A stretch of 64,000 nucleotides of DNA from contig JAJTEE010000007.1 of assembly GCA_021298215.1 (NCBI GenBank), positions 1 through 64,000 on the forward strand, read 5' to 3'. Position 1 is the stretch's first letter; each line of letters starts with the position of its first letter. Below the pieces are notes generated by a model that saw only the letters and a list, made by a program, of their open reading frames with translations, was not told the DNA's origin and searched no databases. The translations under genes and the position numbers were made by a program. Positions 1-8,896 of this stretch are shown here, in pieces. Origin of the DNA: Alphaproteobacteria bacterium. Its GTDB lineage: Bacteria > Pseudomonadota > Alphaproteobacteria > Paracaedibacterales > CAITNM01.

Positions 1-83
1 TTGTATTAAATAATATTTATTAATTAATTAATTTTATTGTAAAATAATTTCATTATTGTCAATTTCAAGCAAAGGATACAATA

Positions 84-1124
84 ATGAAATTTAAAACAAA
101 TAATAAACAATTTTTACCATATTGTGCAGCAATAGCTGTTGGACTTGGATTATCTGGCAGCTTGAGCGCAAGTGAAGTCACCATTAATTTTACTGGTATT
201 AATGGCGAGCTAGCAGGGCCTATTACAGGTAAGGTTAAGTTCACAGGAAGCGGCACTAGCGATGTTTGTACCTTTAGCGGTTCAGCAACGGATGATGCGC
301 AGGTAACCAAAGGTATAGTTGCGATGGCTTCTGCCGCCCCTATTGCATCGGGTAAAGCTATGCGGTTGAATGGCGGAGATATGGTTGCAACGGCTGGATT
401 TAGCCTTCCTTCTCTTGTTATGGATCAGGATGGAAGTTTAGATACACAAAATCATAGCGTTGACCTTAATGCACTCTCTGGGCCTGGAGAGCTGACGATA
501 ATTGGTGATGGAACTAATGAGGTTAATGTCACCTCTGATTTAAGCGCGAATACGGTGGGTGGCATTAATGTAGATAATGGAAATTTTTATGTAAATGCCG
601 GTAAAACGCCGAATGGGCCGCTCAAGATTGCAAGTGGTGCTCAGTTGCAACTGGCTGGTGATCGTACTGCTGCCGTAGGACAAGTTACAGGGGCTCTAAC
701 AGTAGATGCTGGCGGAACGGTAGTAGTAGATGATGGCAAAAAGGTGGGTGATTCTGTAACTCAAATGCTAACTTATAGTTTTAACACCGTTAGTGGATAT
801 TTTGAATCAGGCGCAAGCAAACTGCCATGGCCAACTAACTTTTTATCTCATACGGTGGTAGGGACTGATCCCAATTATCTAACAAGCGATACTACTGATC
901 AGTACATCACCTACGGTGATGTACTGCTAAATTTTGGTTTCAGCGACACTTATGGATGGGTATATTGGCAGAATTTACCTCCTTTTTCCAGCGCTCATCC
1001 AACAGCTCTCGCAACAAGCGACAACGACGTAGCTCTTACAGGCCCTGTATCAATGCAAGCAGGCTCAAATATTCAACTTGGTGCGGGCGCAACTTGGGCA
1101 TGTGATGTAACGGTAAGAGCTTAG
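84..1124 (+). CDS. Secreted surface-like protein, function unknown
   Basis: A 346-residue protein with a clear signal peptide: a Lys-rich start, a hydrophobic stretch at about residues 13-28, and a likely cut after SLSAS. The mature part is rich in Gly, Thr, Val, Asn and Asp. Its short alternating hydrophobic stretches (for example GGTVVVDDGKKVG) look like the beta-helix passengers of autotransporters or other surface proteins. No autotransporter beta-barrel follows, so it is either secreted another way or simply periplasmic. AAGGA at 72-76 precedes the ATG. A strong terminator follows, so it is probably monocistronic. I do not recognise a family; the surface role is inferred from composition and the signal peptide. 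Confidence 0.75.
   Translation: MKFKTNNKQFLPYCAAIAVGLGLSGSLSASEVTINFTGINGELAGPITGKVKFTGSGTSDVCTFSGSATDDAQVTKGIVAMASAAPIASGKAMRLNGGDMVATAGFSLPSLVMDQDGSLDTQNHSVDLNALSGPGELTIIGDGTNEVNVTSDLSANTVGGINVDNGNFYVNAGKTPNGPLKIASGAQLQLAGDRTAAVGQVTGALTVDAGGTVVVDDGKKVGDSVTQMLTYSFNTVSGYFESGASKLPWPTNFLSHTVVGTDPNYLTSDTTDQYITYGDVLLNFGFSDTYGWVYWQNLPPFSSAHPTALATSDNDVALTGPVSMQAGSNIQLGAGATWACDVTVRA
900..926. repeat. Perfect 12-bp inverted repeat inside the first gene
   Basis: Arms CAGTACATCACC (900-911) and GGTGATGTACTG (915-926) are exact reverse complements separated by the three bases TAC. The hairpin lies in frame within the coding sequence (codons for QYITYGDVL). No T-run follows, so it is not a standard terminator. 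Confidence 0.85.
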
Positions 1125-1151
1125 GCTTAACCACTCTAATATGATTCATTG

Positions 1152-1180
1152 GTCCTGCGGTTTAACCGTGGGACTTTTTT
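1152..1180 (+). terminator. Rho-independent terminator after the first gene
   Basis: GTCC at 1152-1155 pairs with GGAC at 1171-1174, and the inner CGGT pairs with ACCG. This gives a stem of about 10 bp with two G-T pairs, followed by six T. It ends at the 3' end of the convergent folD gene. Confidence 0.85.
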
Positions 1181-2048
1181 ATAAATGGTTTCTTTCAAAA
1201 GCTAATACGGTGTTGCTGAGAAGCTTTGTGATGGTCATGGGCCCTACTCCACCTGGTACTGGCGTTAACCATCCTGCAACTGCATTTACAGATTCGTGCA
1301 CATCACCACATATTTTACCTTCATGGCGTGTGATACCCACATCAATAACAACAGAACCTGGTTTTATATAATCTGCGGTAATAAGGCCTGGTTTACCGAC
1401 GGCTGCTACAATAATATCAGCCTCGCGACAAATGGCCGGTACGTCTTGGGATTTAGAATGAACCATGGCAACGGTTGCATTTTCAGCTTCCAATAAAAGA
1501 GCCATAGGTCTTCCAACTAAAAGAGAGCGCCCAAGTACAACAGCCCTTTTGCCTTCTGGATTTATTACTTGTTTAATAAGGTCTATGCAGCCTAGAGGTG
1601 TGCATGGGATAAAAGATGGGCGCCTACTCATAAGCAGACCAAGGTTATGCGGTGTTAGACCATCAACATCCTTCTCAGGACTTAGTGCGTCTAATAATAC
1701 ATTAGCATTTAATCCCTCAGGTAGAGGCATTTGAATTAAAATACCATCAACAGTTGCATCATTATTAAGATTTTGGATGGTTTTAATAAGGGTTTCTTGG
1801 GCAGTATTTGATGGGAAATTAAGAACTCTTGATTCGATGCCTACCTTTTGACAGGCCTTTTGCTTGGCATCAACGTAGATAAGGCTTGAAGGGTTTTCTC
1901 CAACAAAAACAACAGCTAAACAAGGGGGTTTGCTTGTTTTTTGTTTTAAGCTTTTAATTCTCTCACAAAGCAACGCCTGCTGGTGTTCTGCAAGCGTTGT
2001 TCCGCATAATGTTTTTGCTATTGAACTATTTGTATTGAAATTACTCAC
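1179..2048 (-). CDS. folD: Bifunctional methylenetetrahydrofolate dehydrogenase / cyclohydrolase
   Basis: FolD interconverts 5,10-methylene-THF, 5,10-methenyl-THF and 10-formyl-THF in the cytosol, using NADP, and supplies one-carbon units for purines and formyl-Met. At 289 residues it has the usual length. Visible signatures are the substrate-site YVDAK with catalytic Lys62, VDGILIQMPLP at 100-110, the Rossmann segment around GRSLLVGRP (173-181), and PGGVGPMT at 265-272. It lies 7 bases downstream of the lytic transglycosylase gene on the same strand and may be the last gene of the hflK run. Start and length are consistent with the family. Confidence 0.97.
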   Translation of the reverse strand: MSNFNTNSSIAKTLCGTTLAEHQQALLCERIKSLKQKTSKPPCLAVVFVGENPSSLIYVDAKQKACQKVGIESRVLNFPSNTAQETLIKTIQNLNNDATVDGILIQMPLPEGLNANVLLDALSPEKDVDGLTPHNLGLLMSRRPSFIPCTPLGCIDLIKQVINPEGKRAVVLGRSLLVGRPMALLLEAENATVAMVHSKSQDVPAICREADIIVAAVGKPGLITADYIKPGSVVIDVGITRHEGKICGDVHESVNAVAGWLTPVPGGVGPMTITKLLSNTVLAFERNHL

Positions 2049-2055
2049 CTAACTA

Positions 2056-2685
2056 TTAAGCTGCTTTTTTAATTTTTCTTGCTGGTTTAAGCGTTATAAC
2101 ATTTGTATTAGCTAGTTGTTGATAGGTTATTTTATCAATCTGCTTTAGCTCTGCCATAACTTTTGTAAAGTATATTTTTTGGTATTTTTGAGCTGGAGAA
2201 TGGTAGAATTTTACAGCTTTTTCCCAAGTGCCATGAACCTTTTTTAAATACACTAAAAATTGAGCTGCATAGGACGCGTTGTTGTATGGATCAAGAAGCT
2301 CTTCGGCTTTAAATTTTGAGCGGTGATAACCATAATTTATTTGCAACATTCCAATATCAATATCGATAATTCCTTGGCTACGAAGATTGAGAACGTGCTG
2401 CTTTGCTACTTCATAATTTGTAAAATGCTTTGTTTGTCCCTTACAGTTTACCGCATAGGCTGTATGGTCTGATTCGACAGCTCCGATTGCTTCTAAAAGC
2501 CCTGGAGGAATAGAGTTTTCACGCTCAAGTTGCTTTATGAGATTTTGGCAATCCCTTTTTGAAAACGTTGTACGCTTAGGCATTTTATTAAGCTTTTTTG
2601 GTGCAAACGTGGCACTCACCGGCGCTAAATTACTTACTGTAACAAGTAGTGGGAGAAAAAAACGACCAATCCAATTACTCTGCAT
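2056..2685 (-). CDS. Secreted lytic transglycosylase (SLT-like)
   Basis: About 209 residues with an N-terminal signal segment followed by a lysozyme-like SLT domain. LLEAIGAVESDHTAYAVN carries the expected catalytic Glu, and GMLQINYGYH and the YNNASYAAQFL segment are typical of goose-lysozyme-like transglycosylases that cleave peptidoglycan glycan strands. I place the start at 2685 because a perfect AGGAGG (2695-2700) sits 9 bases upstream; the longer frame to 2715 would begin before that site. The start overlaps the end of nfuA by 11 bases, implying coupled translation. Its acceptor specificity and role (cell-wall turnover or machine assembly) cannot be told from sequence. Confidence 0.85.
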   Translation of the reverse strand: MQSNWIGRFFLPLLVTVSNLAPVSATFAPKKLNKMPKRTTFSKRDCQNLIKQLERENSIPPGLLEAIGAVESDHTAYAVNCKGQTKHFTNYEVAKQHVLNLRSQGIIDIDIGMLQINYGYHRSKFKAEELLDPYNNASYAAQFLVYLKKVHGTWEKAVKFYHSPAQKYQKIYFTKVMAELKQIDKITYQQLANTNVITLKPARKIKKAA

Positions 2686-3235
2686 ACTGACATACCTCCT
2701 GAACTTCTGGCACATAATATCTTAACATATTTTCGATGCCTGACTTTAGTGTTGCTGTCGAACTTGGGCAGCCACTACAAGCACCTTGTAACTTTAGATA
2801 CACAATTCCATCTTTGAACGACTCAAATACAATGTCTCCACCATCCATAGCAACAGATGGGCGAACACGCGTATCGATAATCTCACGAATTTGCTTGACA
2901 ATTGGGTCTGAGTCGTTGTCTATTTCTGCTGCTTTTCCTGTATATATAGGGGCATTATTAACAAAATGCTCCATAATAATCCCAATAATCGCAGGCTTTA
3001 GAACATACCATTCGTATGTTTCTTGCTTGGTTACAGAAATATAGGTTGCTCCAAGAAAAACACCCTCTATCCCATCAACCTGCAATAATCTTTTTGCAAG
3101 GGGAGAGTCGATTGCTTCTTGATTTTTTTTATATTCAAGAGACCTAACCCCAAGATCATCAGTTAAAACCGCTTGTTCCGGTATAAATTTTAACGTCAGT
3201 GGGTTTGGGGTCTCTTCGGTTTGAATAAACATCAA
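2675..3235 (-). CDS. nfuA: NfuA-type iron-sulfur cluster carrier
   Basis: A 186-residue NifU-family scaffold or carrier that delivers Fe-S clusters to target proteins in the cytosol. The N-terminal Nfu_N domain (about 1-90, opening with FIQTEETPNPLTLKF) is followed by a NifU C-terminal domain with DGGDI at 131-135 and the cluster-binding C153-x2-C156 (GACSGCPSS). This two-domain form is the usual alphaproteobacterial and mitochondrial NFU1 type. The start overlaps the degP stop by 4 bases, and its own end overlaps the transglycosylase start, so it is within an operon. Symbol by analogy. Confidence 0.93.
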   Translation of the reverse strand: MMFIQTEETPNPLTLKFIPEQAVLTDDLGVRSLEYKKNQEAIDSPLAKRLLQVDGIEGVFLGATYISVTKQETYEWYVLKPAIIGIIMEHFVNNAPIYTGKAAEIDNDSDPIVKQIREIIDTRVRPSVAMDGGDIVFESFKDGIVYLKLQGACSGCPSSTATLKSGIENMLRYYVPEVQEVCQYAE

Positions 3236-5103
3236 CCTATTCCAAACATTGACCTCAGCTTCTTAACAATTCGTGAAGTTACTGATTCATTCTGCTCTTC
3301 TTGTAGCGCATTTTGACCAGGTTTGGCAAGAAAATCTTCACTTCCGCCCTCTTTTACTTGGTTTTCAGCGTCTAGATCGATGTCTTGAATCTCATGAATT
3401 TCATCATCCGGCTCTTCTTCCAAAATCTTCGGATCATGAATACGTTCAGGAACAGCGTGAATTCTTTCTGGCTGCTCTGATGGGGTCGCTTTTTCAACAG
3501 CTTTATCGCCTTTAGGCATTTCCTTCGACTCTGCTTTTTTGGTCTCTGGTTTTTCTTCGTCTGGCTTCTTTTCTTCTGCTTTTTCTTCCTTAGGTTTTTC
3601 GTCAGGAGTTTTTGCTTCTGCTTTAGCTGGAGCATCTTCTTCAATGCGCAATGGCAAGTATGCTGGTTTCCCATCACGCGAAATTAACAGCAAAATATTC
3701 TTGCGTTTCTCTTTTTTCGCTTGCTTAACAATAGCTTCAAAATCTGCTGGTGAATCTATTGATTTATGATTTGCTTCCTCAATAATATCTCCCTTCATTA
3801 ACAAACCCTGGTCTCCAGCTGGACTGTTTGGATCAACCCGAAGGATGATAACACCGTGTGTATCTTTATTGATTTCCTTAAGTTGCTCTTTTAATTCTTC
3901 TGGAATCTTACTGATTTCAAGCCCTGCGATATTAGAAAAACCAGATCGACCTGCTGCTTTGTGCTTGTCATCTTCTTTTTTAGTATCTGGCATTTCTTCA
4001 ACTTTGATGGTCGTCGTAATTATTTTCCCGTCTCTCCAAACTTTGAGATTAATAGTCTTTCCTATTTCTGTTTCGCTAATCATACGAGACAAAATATACG
4101 ATTCAGTGACTTTTTTCCCTTCAAATTCAAGAATGATATCCCCAGTTTTAAGCTTTCCTTCAGAAGGACCGCCATCTATGACGCTACCAACAATCACACC
4201 AGTTTCTTTGAGACCTTGGCTCTCTGCCATATCTTCGTTCAATGCTTGAATGCGTATTCCTAAGTGGCCACGGCGTGTTTTACCGTACTTGATAAGCTGA
4301 TCAACTGTTTGGCGTGCCACATTTGCAGGAATAGCAAAACCTATACCAATATTGCCGCCGGTGTTTGTGATAATAGCATTGTTAATACCAATTACTTTTC
4401 CATTGATATCAAACAAGGCTCCCCCTGAACTTCCAATGTTGATTTGGGCGCTATGTTGAATAAATTCAAAATCTTGTTGCATTCCCGATGGAACATAACG
4501 ACCTTTGTGAGATACCACACCTACAGTTACGGTGCCACCGAAATTAAAAGGGTTACCAATGGCTATTACCCAGTCGCCTGTTTTTACTTCATCAGAATTT
4601 GCCCATTCAACAGTAGGTAGATTACGTTTTTCAGCAGGAAGAACGGATAAATCAAGTTTGATAACAGCAACATCGTTACGTTCGTCGGATGCTAACAACG
4701 TTGCAGGTATTTCAGTCTTGTCTTCTAACACAACCGTTAAGGTTTTTGCTTCGGAGACCACATGATGATTGGTGACCACATAAGCAATTTTTCCATCACA
4801 ATGAATAATGAAACCAGCTCCAACCGCTTGTAGTTTGCGAGGGCGATCCATTTGCCCCATAAACTCACGGAAGAGTTCTTCAAGGGGGTTACCTGCGCCC
4901 ATACGTCCTTGAGGCATGCCTGGTAAAGCCATTATACCATTTTCTTGGCGCTCTAATACTTGTGTTGCTTGTACACTGACAACGGCCGGTAATAATTTAT
5001 CAACAACTCCTGAAAAGCCTTTACTGACGTCAAAAGGCGCGCGCGGTGCATCTGCGCATAATGCAGAAAAAGCAAAAACCAATGATAAAACTATAAAGCG
5101 CAT
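3232..5103 (-). CDS. degP: Periplasmic serine protease/chaperone DegP (HtrA, Do family)
   Basis: A 623-residue HtrA protease that degrades or refolds misfolded envelope proteins. A signal peptide (about 1-17) is followed by the trypsin-like domain. The catalytic triad is visible as His114 (TNHHVV), Asp144 (ERNDVAVIK) and Ser226 (GSSGG; the usual GNSGG Asn is Ser). Two PDZ domains follow at about 275-370 and 390-490. The C-terminal stretch from about 500 to 623 is unusually long, charged and repetitive (Glu/Lys/Pro), unlike the ordinary 450-500 residue DegP. It follows hflC by 46 bases, the common alphaproteobacterial order hflK-hflC-degP. Confidence 0.95.
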   Translation of the reverse strand: MRFIVLSLVFAFSALCADAPRAPFDVSKGFSGVVDKLLPAVVSVQATQVLERQENGIMALPGMPQGRMGAGNPLEELFREFMGQMDRPRKLQAVGAGFIIHCDGKIAYVVTNHHVVSEAKTLTVVLEDKTEIPATLLASDERNDVAVIKLDLSVLPAEKRNLPTVEWANSDEVKTGDWVIAIGNPFNFGGTVTVGVVSHKGRYVPSGMQQDFEFIQHSAQINIGSSGGALFDINGKVIGINNAIITNTGGNIGIGFAIPANVARQTVDQLIKYGKTRRGHLGIRIQALNEDMAESQGLKETGVIVGSVIDGGPSEGKLKTGDIILEFEGKKVTESYILSRMISETEIGKTINLKVWRDGKIITTTIKVEEMPDTKKEDDKHKAAGRSGFSNIAGLEISKIPEELKEQLKEINKDTHGVIILRVDPNSPAGDQGLLMKGDIIEEANHKSIDSPADFEAIVKQAKKEKRKNILLLISRDGKPAYLPLRIEEDAPAKAEAKTPDEKPKEEKAEEKKPDEEKPETKKAESKEMPKGDKAVEKATPSEQPERIHAVPERIHDPKILEEEPDDEIHEIQDIDLDAENQVKEGGSEDFLAKPGQNALQEEQNESVTSRIVKKLRSMFGIG

Positions 5104-5149
5104 AATTCCCCTAAATCATAAAACTTAATTTTTATTTTACTAAAATTAT

Positions 5150-6025
5150 TCATTTCTTTGGTAAATAATTCGTTAAATTTTTGGTGTATTCATTATTTGT
5201 TGAGAGTAAGAAAGAAGAGCCAGGCTTGATGGCTTGCTTATAAGACTCTAGCGTACGGTAGAACTCATAAAAATCTGGATCAGCGCCAAAAGCTACTGCA
5301 GCTATTTCTATAGCCTTAGCATCTCCATTACCTCTAACTTCTTCAGCTTTTCTGTTCGCTTCCGCTAGCAAAATTGTACGCTCTTTGTCAGCTGTTGCTC
5401 GAATAGCGATGGCCGCTTCTTCACCTTTTGCCCGATTTTCTTTAGCAAAACGCACAAGCTCAGAATTCATTCGAGCAAAAACTGCGTTACGGTTTTCGTT
5501 CGGAAGTTCTGTACGGATGATGCGAACATCAACAATGGTTATTCCTAGAGGAGTTGCTATAGATCTAACTTCTTCTAGAATTTGATGCATTGTATCGGCG
5601 CGTTCTTTTCTCAGCATTGAACGGAGCTCCACTTTACCGAGAACATTTCGTACAGAACTGCTAATGATAGCTTCTAAACGTAAGCGAGCCCCTACTTCTG
5701 ATGCAGGCTTAACACTTTGAAAAAATTTCAAAGGATCAGAAATTCTATAACGTGTATAAGTATTAACAACCAAGCGCTTTTGATCTTGAGTTGTTACGTA
5801 GATTGATGGCAAATCATAGTCTAATATGCGTTTTTCATACGCTATTATTTCTTCAATAAAAGGGATTTTTATTTTTAACCCGGGCTCTGTATGAACACGG
5901 CGATATTCTCCAAAGCGAAGAATAATAGCTTGGGTGATTTGGTCAACAATGAACAGGGAATCCCCTAACAAAATTACAGCAAACACCGGTGCAAAACGTA
6001 CCCAAACTGGAAGATTACTAAACAT
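5150..6025 (-). CDS. hflC: HflC, FtsH-associated SPFH membrane protein
   Basis: A 291-residue protein with one N-terminal membrane segment (about 8-28) and an SPFH/band-7 domain starting at IVDQITQAIILRFGE. With HflK it forms the large periplasmic-facing assembly that surrounds the FtsH protease and modulates membrane protein turnover. The Ala/Glu-rich helical region (about 190-240) is typical. The start codon overlaps the hflK stop by one base, so the two are translationally coupled. Its partner ftsH lies far away at 54.7 kb in this window. Confidence 0.96.
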   Translation of the reverse strand: MFSNLPVWVRFAPVFAVILLGDSLFIVDQITQAIILRFGEYRRVHTEPGLKIKIPFIEEIIAYEKRILDYDLPSIYVTTQDQKRLVVNTYTRYRISDPLKFFQSVKPASEVGARLRLEAIISSSVRNVLGKVELRSMLRKERADTMHQILEEVRSIATPLGITIVDVRIIRTELPNENRNAVFARMNSELVRFAKENRAKGEEAAIAIRATADKERTILLAEANRKAEEVRGNGDAKAIEIAAVAFGADPDFYEFYRTLESYKQAIKPGSSFLLSTNNEYTKNLTNYLPKK

Positions 6026-7167
6026 TAGGCATCCTCCTTTTTCTTGTCGAGTAAAGGTATTGGCGTTAATTGATTATAGTTTTGTAGTGATCTTGATAAA
6101 TCGTGATCTACCACGGTAACATTTGCTTCTCTCATGAGTTGATCCATTGTTTCTCGGTGCATGCGTATACGCGCAACGCGTGGATTTTTTTGATTTGATT
6201 TTAGTACTTGTGTAAATCTTGCGGTTTCACCCTTCGCACGCTCAACGACTTCTGTTGCATATGCTTCAGCACTACGTAGAATACTTTCTGCTTGTCCGCG
6301 AGCTTTCGGAAGTATGTCATTGCTGTACGATTGCGCTTCATTGCTTAGACGGTCAGCGTCAACGAGAGATGCCTGCATGTCGTTAAATGCTTCAACAACT
6401 TGTGCGGGTGGTTCAACTCGTTGCAATTGGAAACTAATAATTTGGACCCCAGTGTTATAGCCGTCTAATATTTTTTGCAATAATTCTTGTGATTGAGCTC
6501 CGATTTTTTCACGGCCTTCTGTTAGAGCAAGTCGCGCGGTAGTTTGCCCGATTACTTCACGGAGTGCGCTTTCGGCTGCTGCACTTATTGTTGCGTCAGG
6601 ATTGCGTACGGTGAATAGATATTGGGTAATATCTTTGATTTTCCATAAAACCGTATAATTGGTGAGTACCATGTTCTCATCGCCTGTCAGTATAAGGCTT
6701 TGATCGACTTCACCGTCTTGGTTATGACTGCTGTCAATTTTATTAACAACAGCTACATTTTTGATAATTTCATGTTCAATAGGTGCAGGGAAACGATAAC
6801 GCAACCCTGGCTGTGTTGTTCTAACCAACTCTCCAAAACGCAGAATAACAGCTACTTCACCTTCTTGCACGCGATAAAATCCAGAGGCAAGCCATGCAAA
6901 AACAAGAAGGATAGCAATACCTGAAAACATTTTAAACTGGCCATGTGGGGGTAAGTTTCCTCCGCCAGACTGCTTTCCTTTTTCTTTTATTCTTTTGTGA
7001 AATTCTTCAAAAATCTTAGAAAATTCAGGAGGCTGCTGAGTAGAACGTTTTCTACTTAAGAAATCGATTGGATCTTCCTTATTTGATTTCTTACTGGGAC
7101 TAGAATCATTATCCTTAACATCCCAGGGATTTTCATTGTTATCGTCTGCTAGGCTCATTCTTGCCAC
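6025..7167 (-). CDS. hflK: HflK, FtsH-associated SPFH membrane protein
   Basis: A 380-residue partner of HflC. A cytoplasmic polar N-terminal region (1-78, with Gly-rich KQSGGGNLPPHG) is followed by a membrane segment at about 80-98 and the SPFH domain (YRVQEGEVAVILRFGEL). The Gln/Ala-rich helical segment near 270-310 is characteristic. First gene of the hflK-hflC-degP run; the 129-bp divergent gap to ymdB should hold its promoter, although I see no strong match. Confidence 0.96.
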   Translation of the reverse strand: MARMSLADDNNENPWDVKDNDSSPSKKSNKEDPIDFLSRKRSTQQPPEFSKIFEEFHKRIKEKGKQSGGGNLPPHGQFKMFSGIAILLVFAWLASGFYRVQEGEVAVILRFGELVRTTQPGLRYRFPAPIEHEIIKNVAVVNKIDSSHNQDGEVDQSLILTGDENMVLTNYTVLWKIKDITQYLFTVRNPDATISAAAESALREVIGQTTARLALTEGREKIGAQSQELLQKILDGYNTGVQIISFQLQRVEPPAQVVEAFNDMQASLVDADRLSNEAQSYSNDILPKARGQAESILRSAEAYATEVVERAKGETARFTQVLKSNQKNPRVARIRMHRETMDQLMREANVTVVDHDLSRSLQNYNQLTPIPLLDKKKEDA

Positions 7168-7296
7168 AGATCCTTATAATATATATGGGTTATATGATAC
7201 GTAATGGTTAAGAAAAAGCAAGAGGCAAACTGATTTTTTGTTTTCTTTGGATTTAAACTGGTTATACTCAGGCAAACAACAAAAATGACTAAATAG

Positions 7297-8106
7297 ATGC
7301 GTATTATTTTCTTAGGTGATGTTTTTGGACGAAGTGGGCGTGATGCAGTTGCTAAACACCTACCAACACTCAAAAATATATATCAACCAGATTTTATTAT
7401 CGCCAATGGAGAGAATGCGGCACATGGATTTGGCATCATGCCCGATATGGTTAAGGACTTTTTTGCGCTTGGTGTTGATGTTATTACAGGGGGTAACCAT
7501 AGCTTCGATAAGGGTGAAATCCTTTCAACCTTAAGCCAATCTGATAAGATTTTACGCCCAGTTAATTACCCCAAAAATACCCCTGGTAAAGGTTTTGGGA
7601 TGTATTCCAAAAATGGAAAAAATCTTCTTGTGATTAATGCTATGGGCAGGCTTTTTATGGAGAATTTTTTGGACTGTCCTTTTCAAGCTGTAGAAGAAAT
7701 TTTAAAGAAGTATCCATTGGGTGGCTCTATTTCTGGCATTTTTTTAGATTTTCACGGAGAGACAACGTCGGAGAAGATGGCGTTTACTAAATATTTTGAT
7801 GGTAAGGTGTCAGCTGTTGTTGGTACACATACACACATTCCAACAGCTGATGCTCATGTTATGAAGGGCGGTACAGCGTATATGAGCGATGCAGGCATGT
7901 GTGGTGATTATGATTCGGTAATAGGGTTAAAATCTGAAGTGGCTTTAGCTACCTTCTTTAAAAAAATCCCAAAGCCAAAACAAAAAGAGCCAGCTTCTGG
8001 AGAAGGAACTGTTTGCGGTGCTTTTATAGAAGTTGGGGCTAATGGTCTTGCAGCAACAATTGAACCTATTCGTATTGGTCCGGTTTTGAAGAGTGAGTAC
8101 CGGTAG
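7297..8106 (+). CDS. YmdB-family metallophosphoesterase
   Basis: A 269-residue protein of the TIGR00282/YmdB family, calcineurin-like phosphodiesterases that act on 2',3'-cyclic nucleotides in characterised members. Metal-binding motifs are GDVFG with Asp8, NGEN with Glu39/Asn40, GGNH with Asn67/His68, and VVGTHTHIPTAD. The length matches the family. Transcribed away from hflK; no neighbour on the same strand, so probably single. The physiological substrate in this organism is unknown. Confidence 0.9.
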   Translation: MRIIFLGDVFGRSGRDAVAKHLPTLKNIYQPDFIIANGENAAHGFGIMPDMVKDFFALGVDVITGGNHSFDKGEILSTLSQSDKILRPVNYPKNTPGKGFGMYSKNGKNLLVINAMGRLFMENFLDCPFQAVEEILKKYPLGGSISGIFLDFHGETTSEKMAFTKYFDGKVSAVVGTHTHIPTADAHVMKGGTAYMSDAGMCGDYDSVIGLKSEVALATFFKKIPKPKQKEPASGEGTVCGAFIEVGANGLAATIEPIRIGPVLKSEYR

Positions 8107-8129
8107 AAAGTAGTTCGCTCTACATAAAG

Positions 8130-8144
8130 TTACACTTAGTGTAA
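8130..8144. repeat. Short perfect palindrome between convergent genes
   Basis: TTACAC-TTA-GTGTAA, flanked by A-rich and T-rich bases, in the 91-bp gap between ymdB and the YgjP gene. It could be a weak bidirectional terminator or a protein site; nothing decides which. Confidence 0.4.
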
Positions 8145-8197
8145 TTTACTGTTGATCATTACGGTGTCGAAACTTTATAGACTTCGAAAGACCTTAA

Positions 8198-8893
8198 TTA
8201 AAACTTTTGATACAGCTCATTTCCATGTTGCTTTAGCCATTTTCTCGATGATTTATAATCGGGGAAAAGGCTTTCAACAAGTTTCCAAAACTTTTCGCTG
8301 TGGTTCATTTCTTTGAGATGAGCAACCTCATGGGCGCAAAGGTACGCAAGAATATGTTCTGGAGCGAAGATGATTCGCCAGCAGTAATTAAGATGTTTGT
8401 GAGAGGTGCAACTGCCAAAACGGGTACGCATTTCCTTAACGGTGACCCTATTAAATTCGACTTTTAGTTTTTGCGCATATTGAGAACTATAATGTGTGCA
8501 TTTTTCTTTAGCTAAATTTTTTAAATAGCCCAAAAGGATTGTTTCAAATTTTGAAAGCGTTCCGTGTACTTCTATTGTGTCATTTTTCAGGAGAACAAGT
8601 GGTTTAGGGTTGGGAAAAAAATCCACCCGCAATAATTTTCCTAAAACAGAGATGCTTTGCCCTGGGGTTATTTTTTTTGCAGACTCTTGTGTTTTTGCGT
8701 TTTCAATTTTTACAAACCAAGCTTTTGCACTTTCGATAAAAGCCGTAATTTTTTTAAAAGAAACAAAAAATGGCGCTGTGACAATATACGCATTTTCCCT
8801 TCTTGAGAATTTTAGAGTTAAACGCCTAAATCTAAACTCTCTATTGATAAGGATGCTCTTACCGCATTCTGTTATATAAGAATTTGACGGCAA
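8198..8893 (-). CDS. YgjP/DUF45-type metallopeptidase
   Basis: A 231-residue zinc metallopeptidase-like protein of the YgjP (DUF45, SprT-like) family. The zinc motif is HEVAH at 188-192, with a likely third ligand His198 in NHSEKFW. The upstream block RTRFGSC (156-162) and the YLCAHEVAHL context are typical. It has no signal peptide and should be cytosolic. It lies 3 bases after the VOC gene on the same strand, so they may be cotranscribed. The substrate is unknown for the family. Confidence 0.88.
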   Translation of the reverse strand: MPSNSYITECGKSILINREFRFRRLTLKFSRRENAYIVTAPFFVSFKKITAFIESAKAWFVKIENAKTQESAKKITPGQSISVLGKLLRVDFFPNPKPLVLLKNDTIEVHGTLSKFETILLGYLKNLAKEKCTHYSSQYAQKLKVEFNRVTVKEMRTRFGSCTSHKHLNYCWRIIFAPEHILAYLCAHEVAHLKEMNHSEKFWKLVESLFPDYKSSRKWLKQHGNELYQKF

Positions 8894-8896
8894 TAT

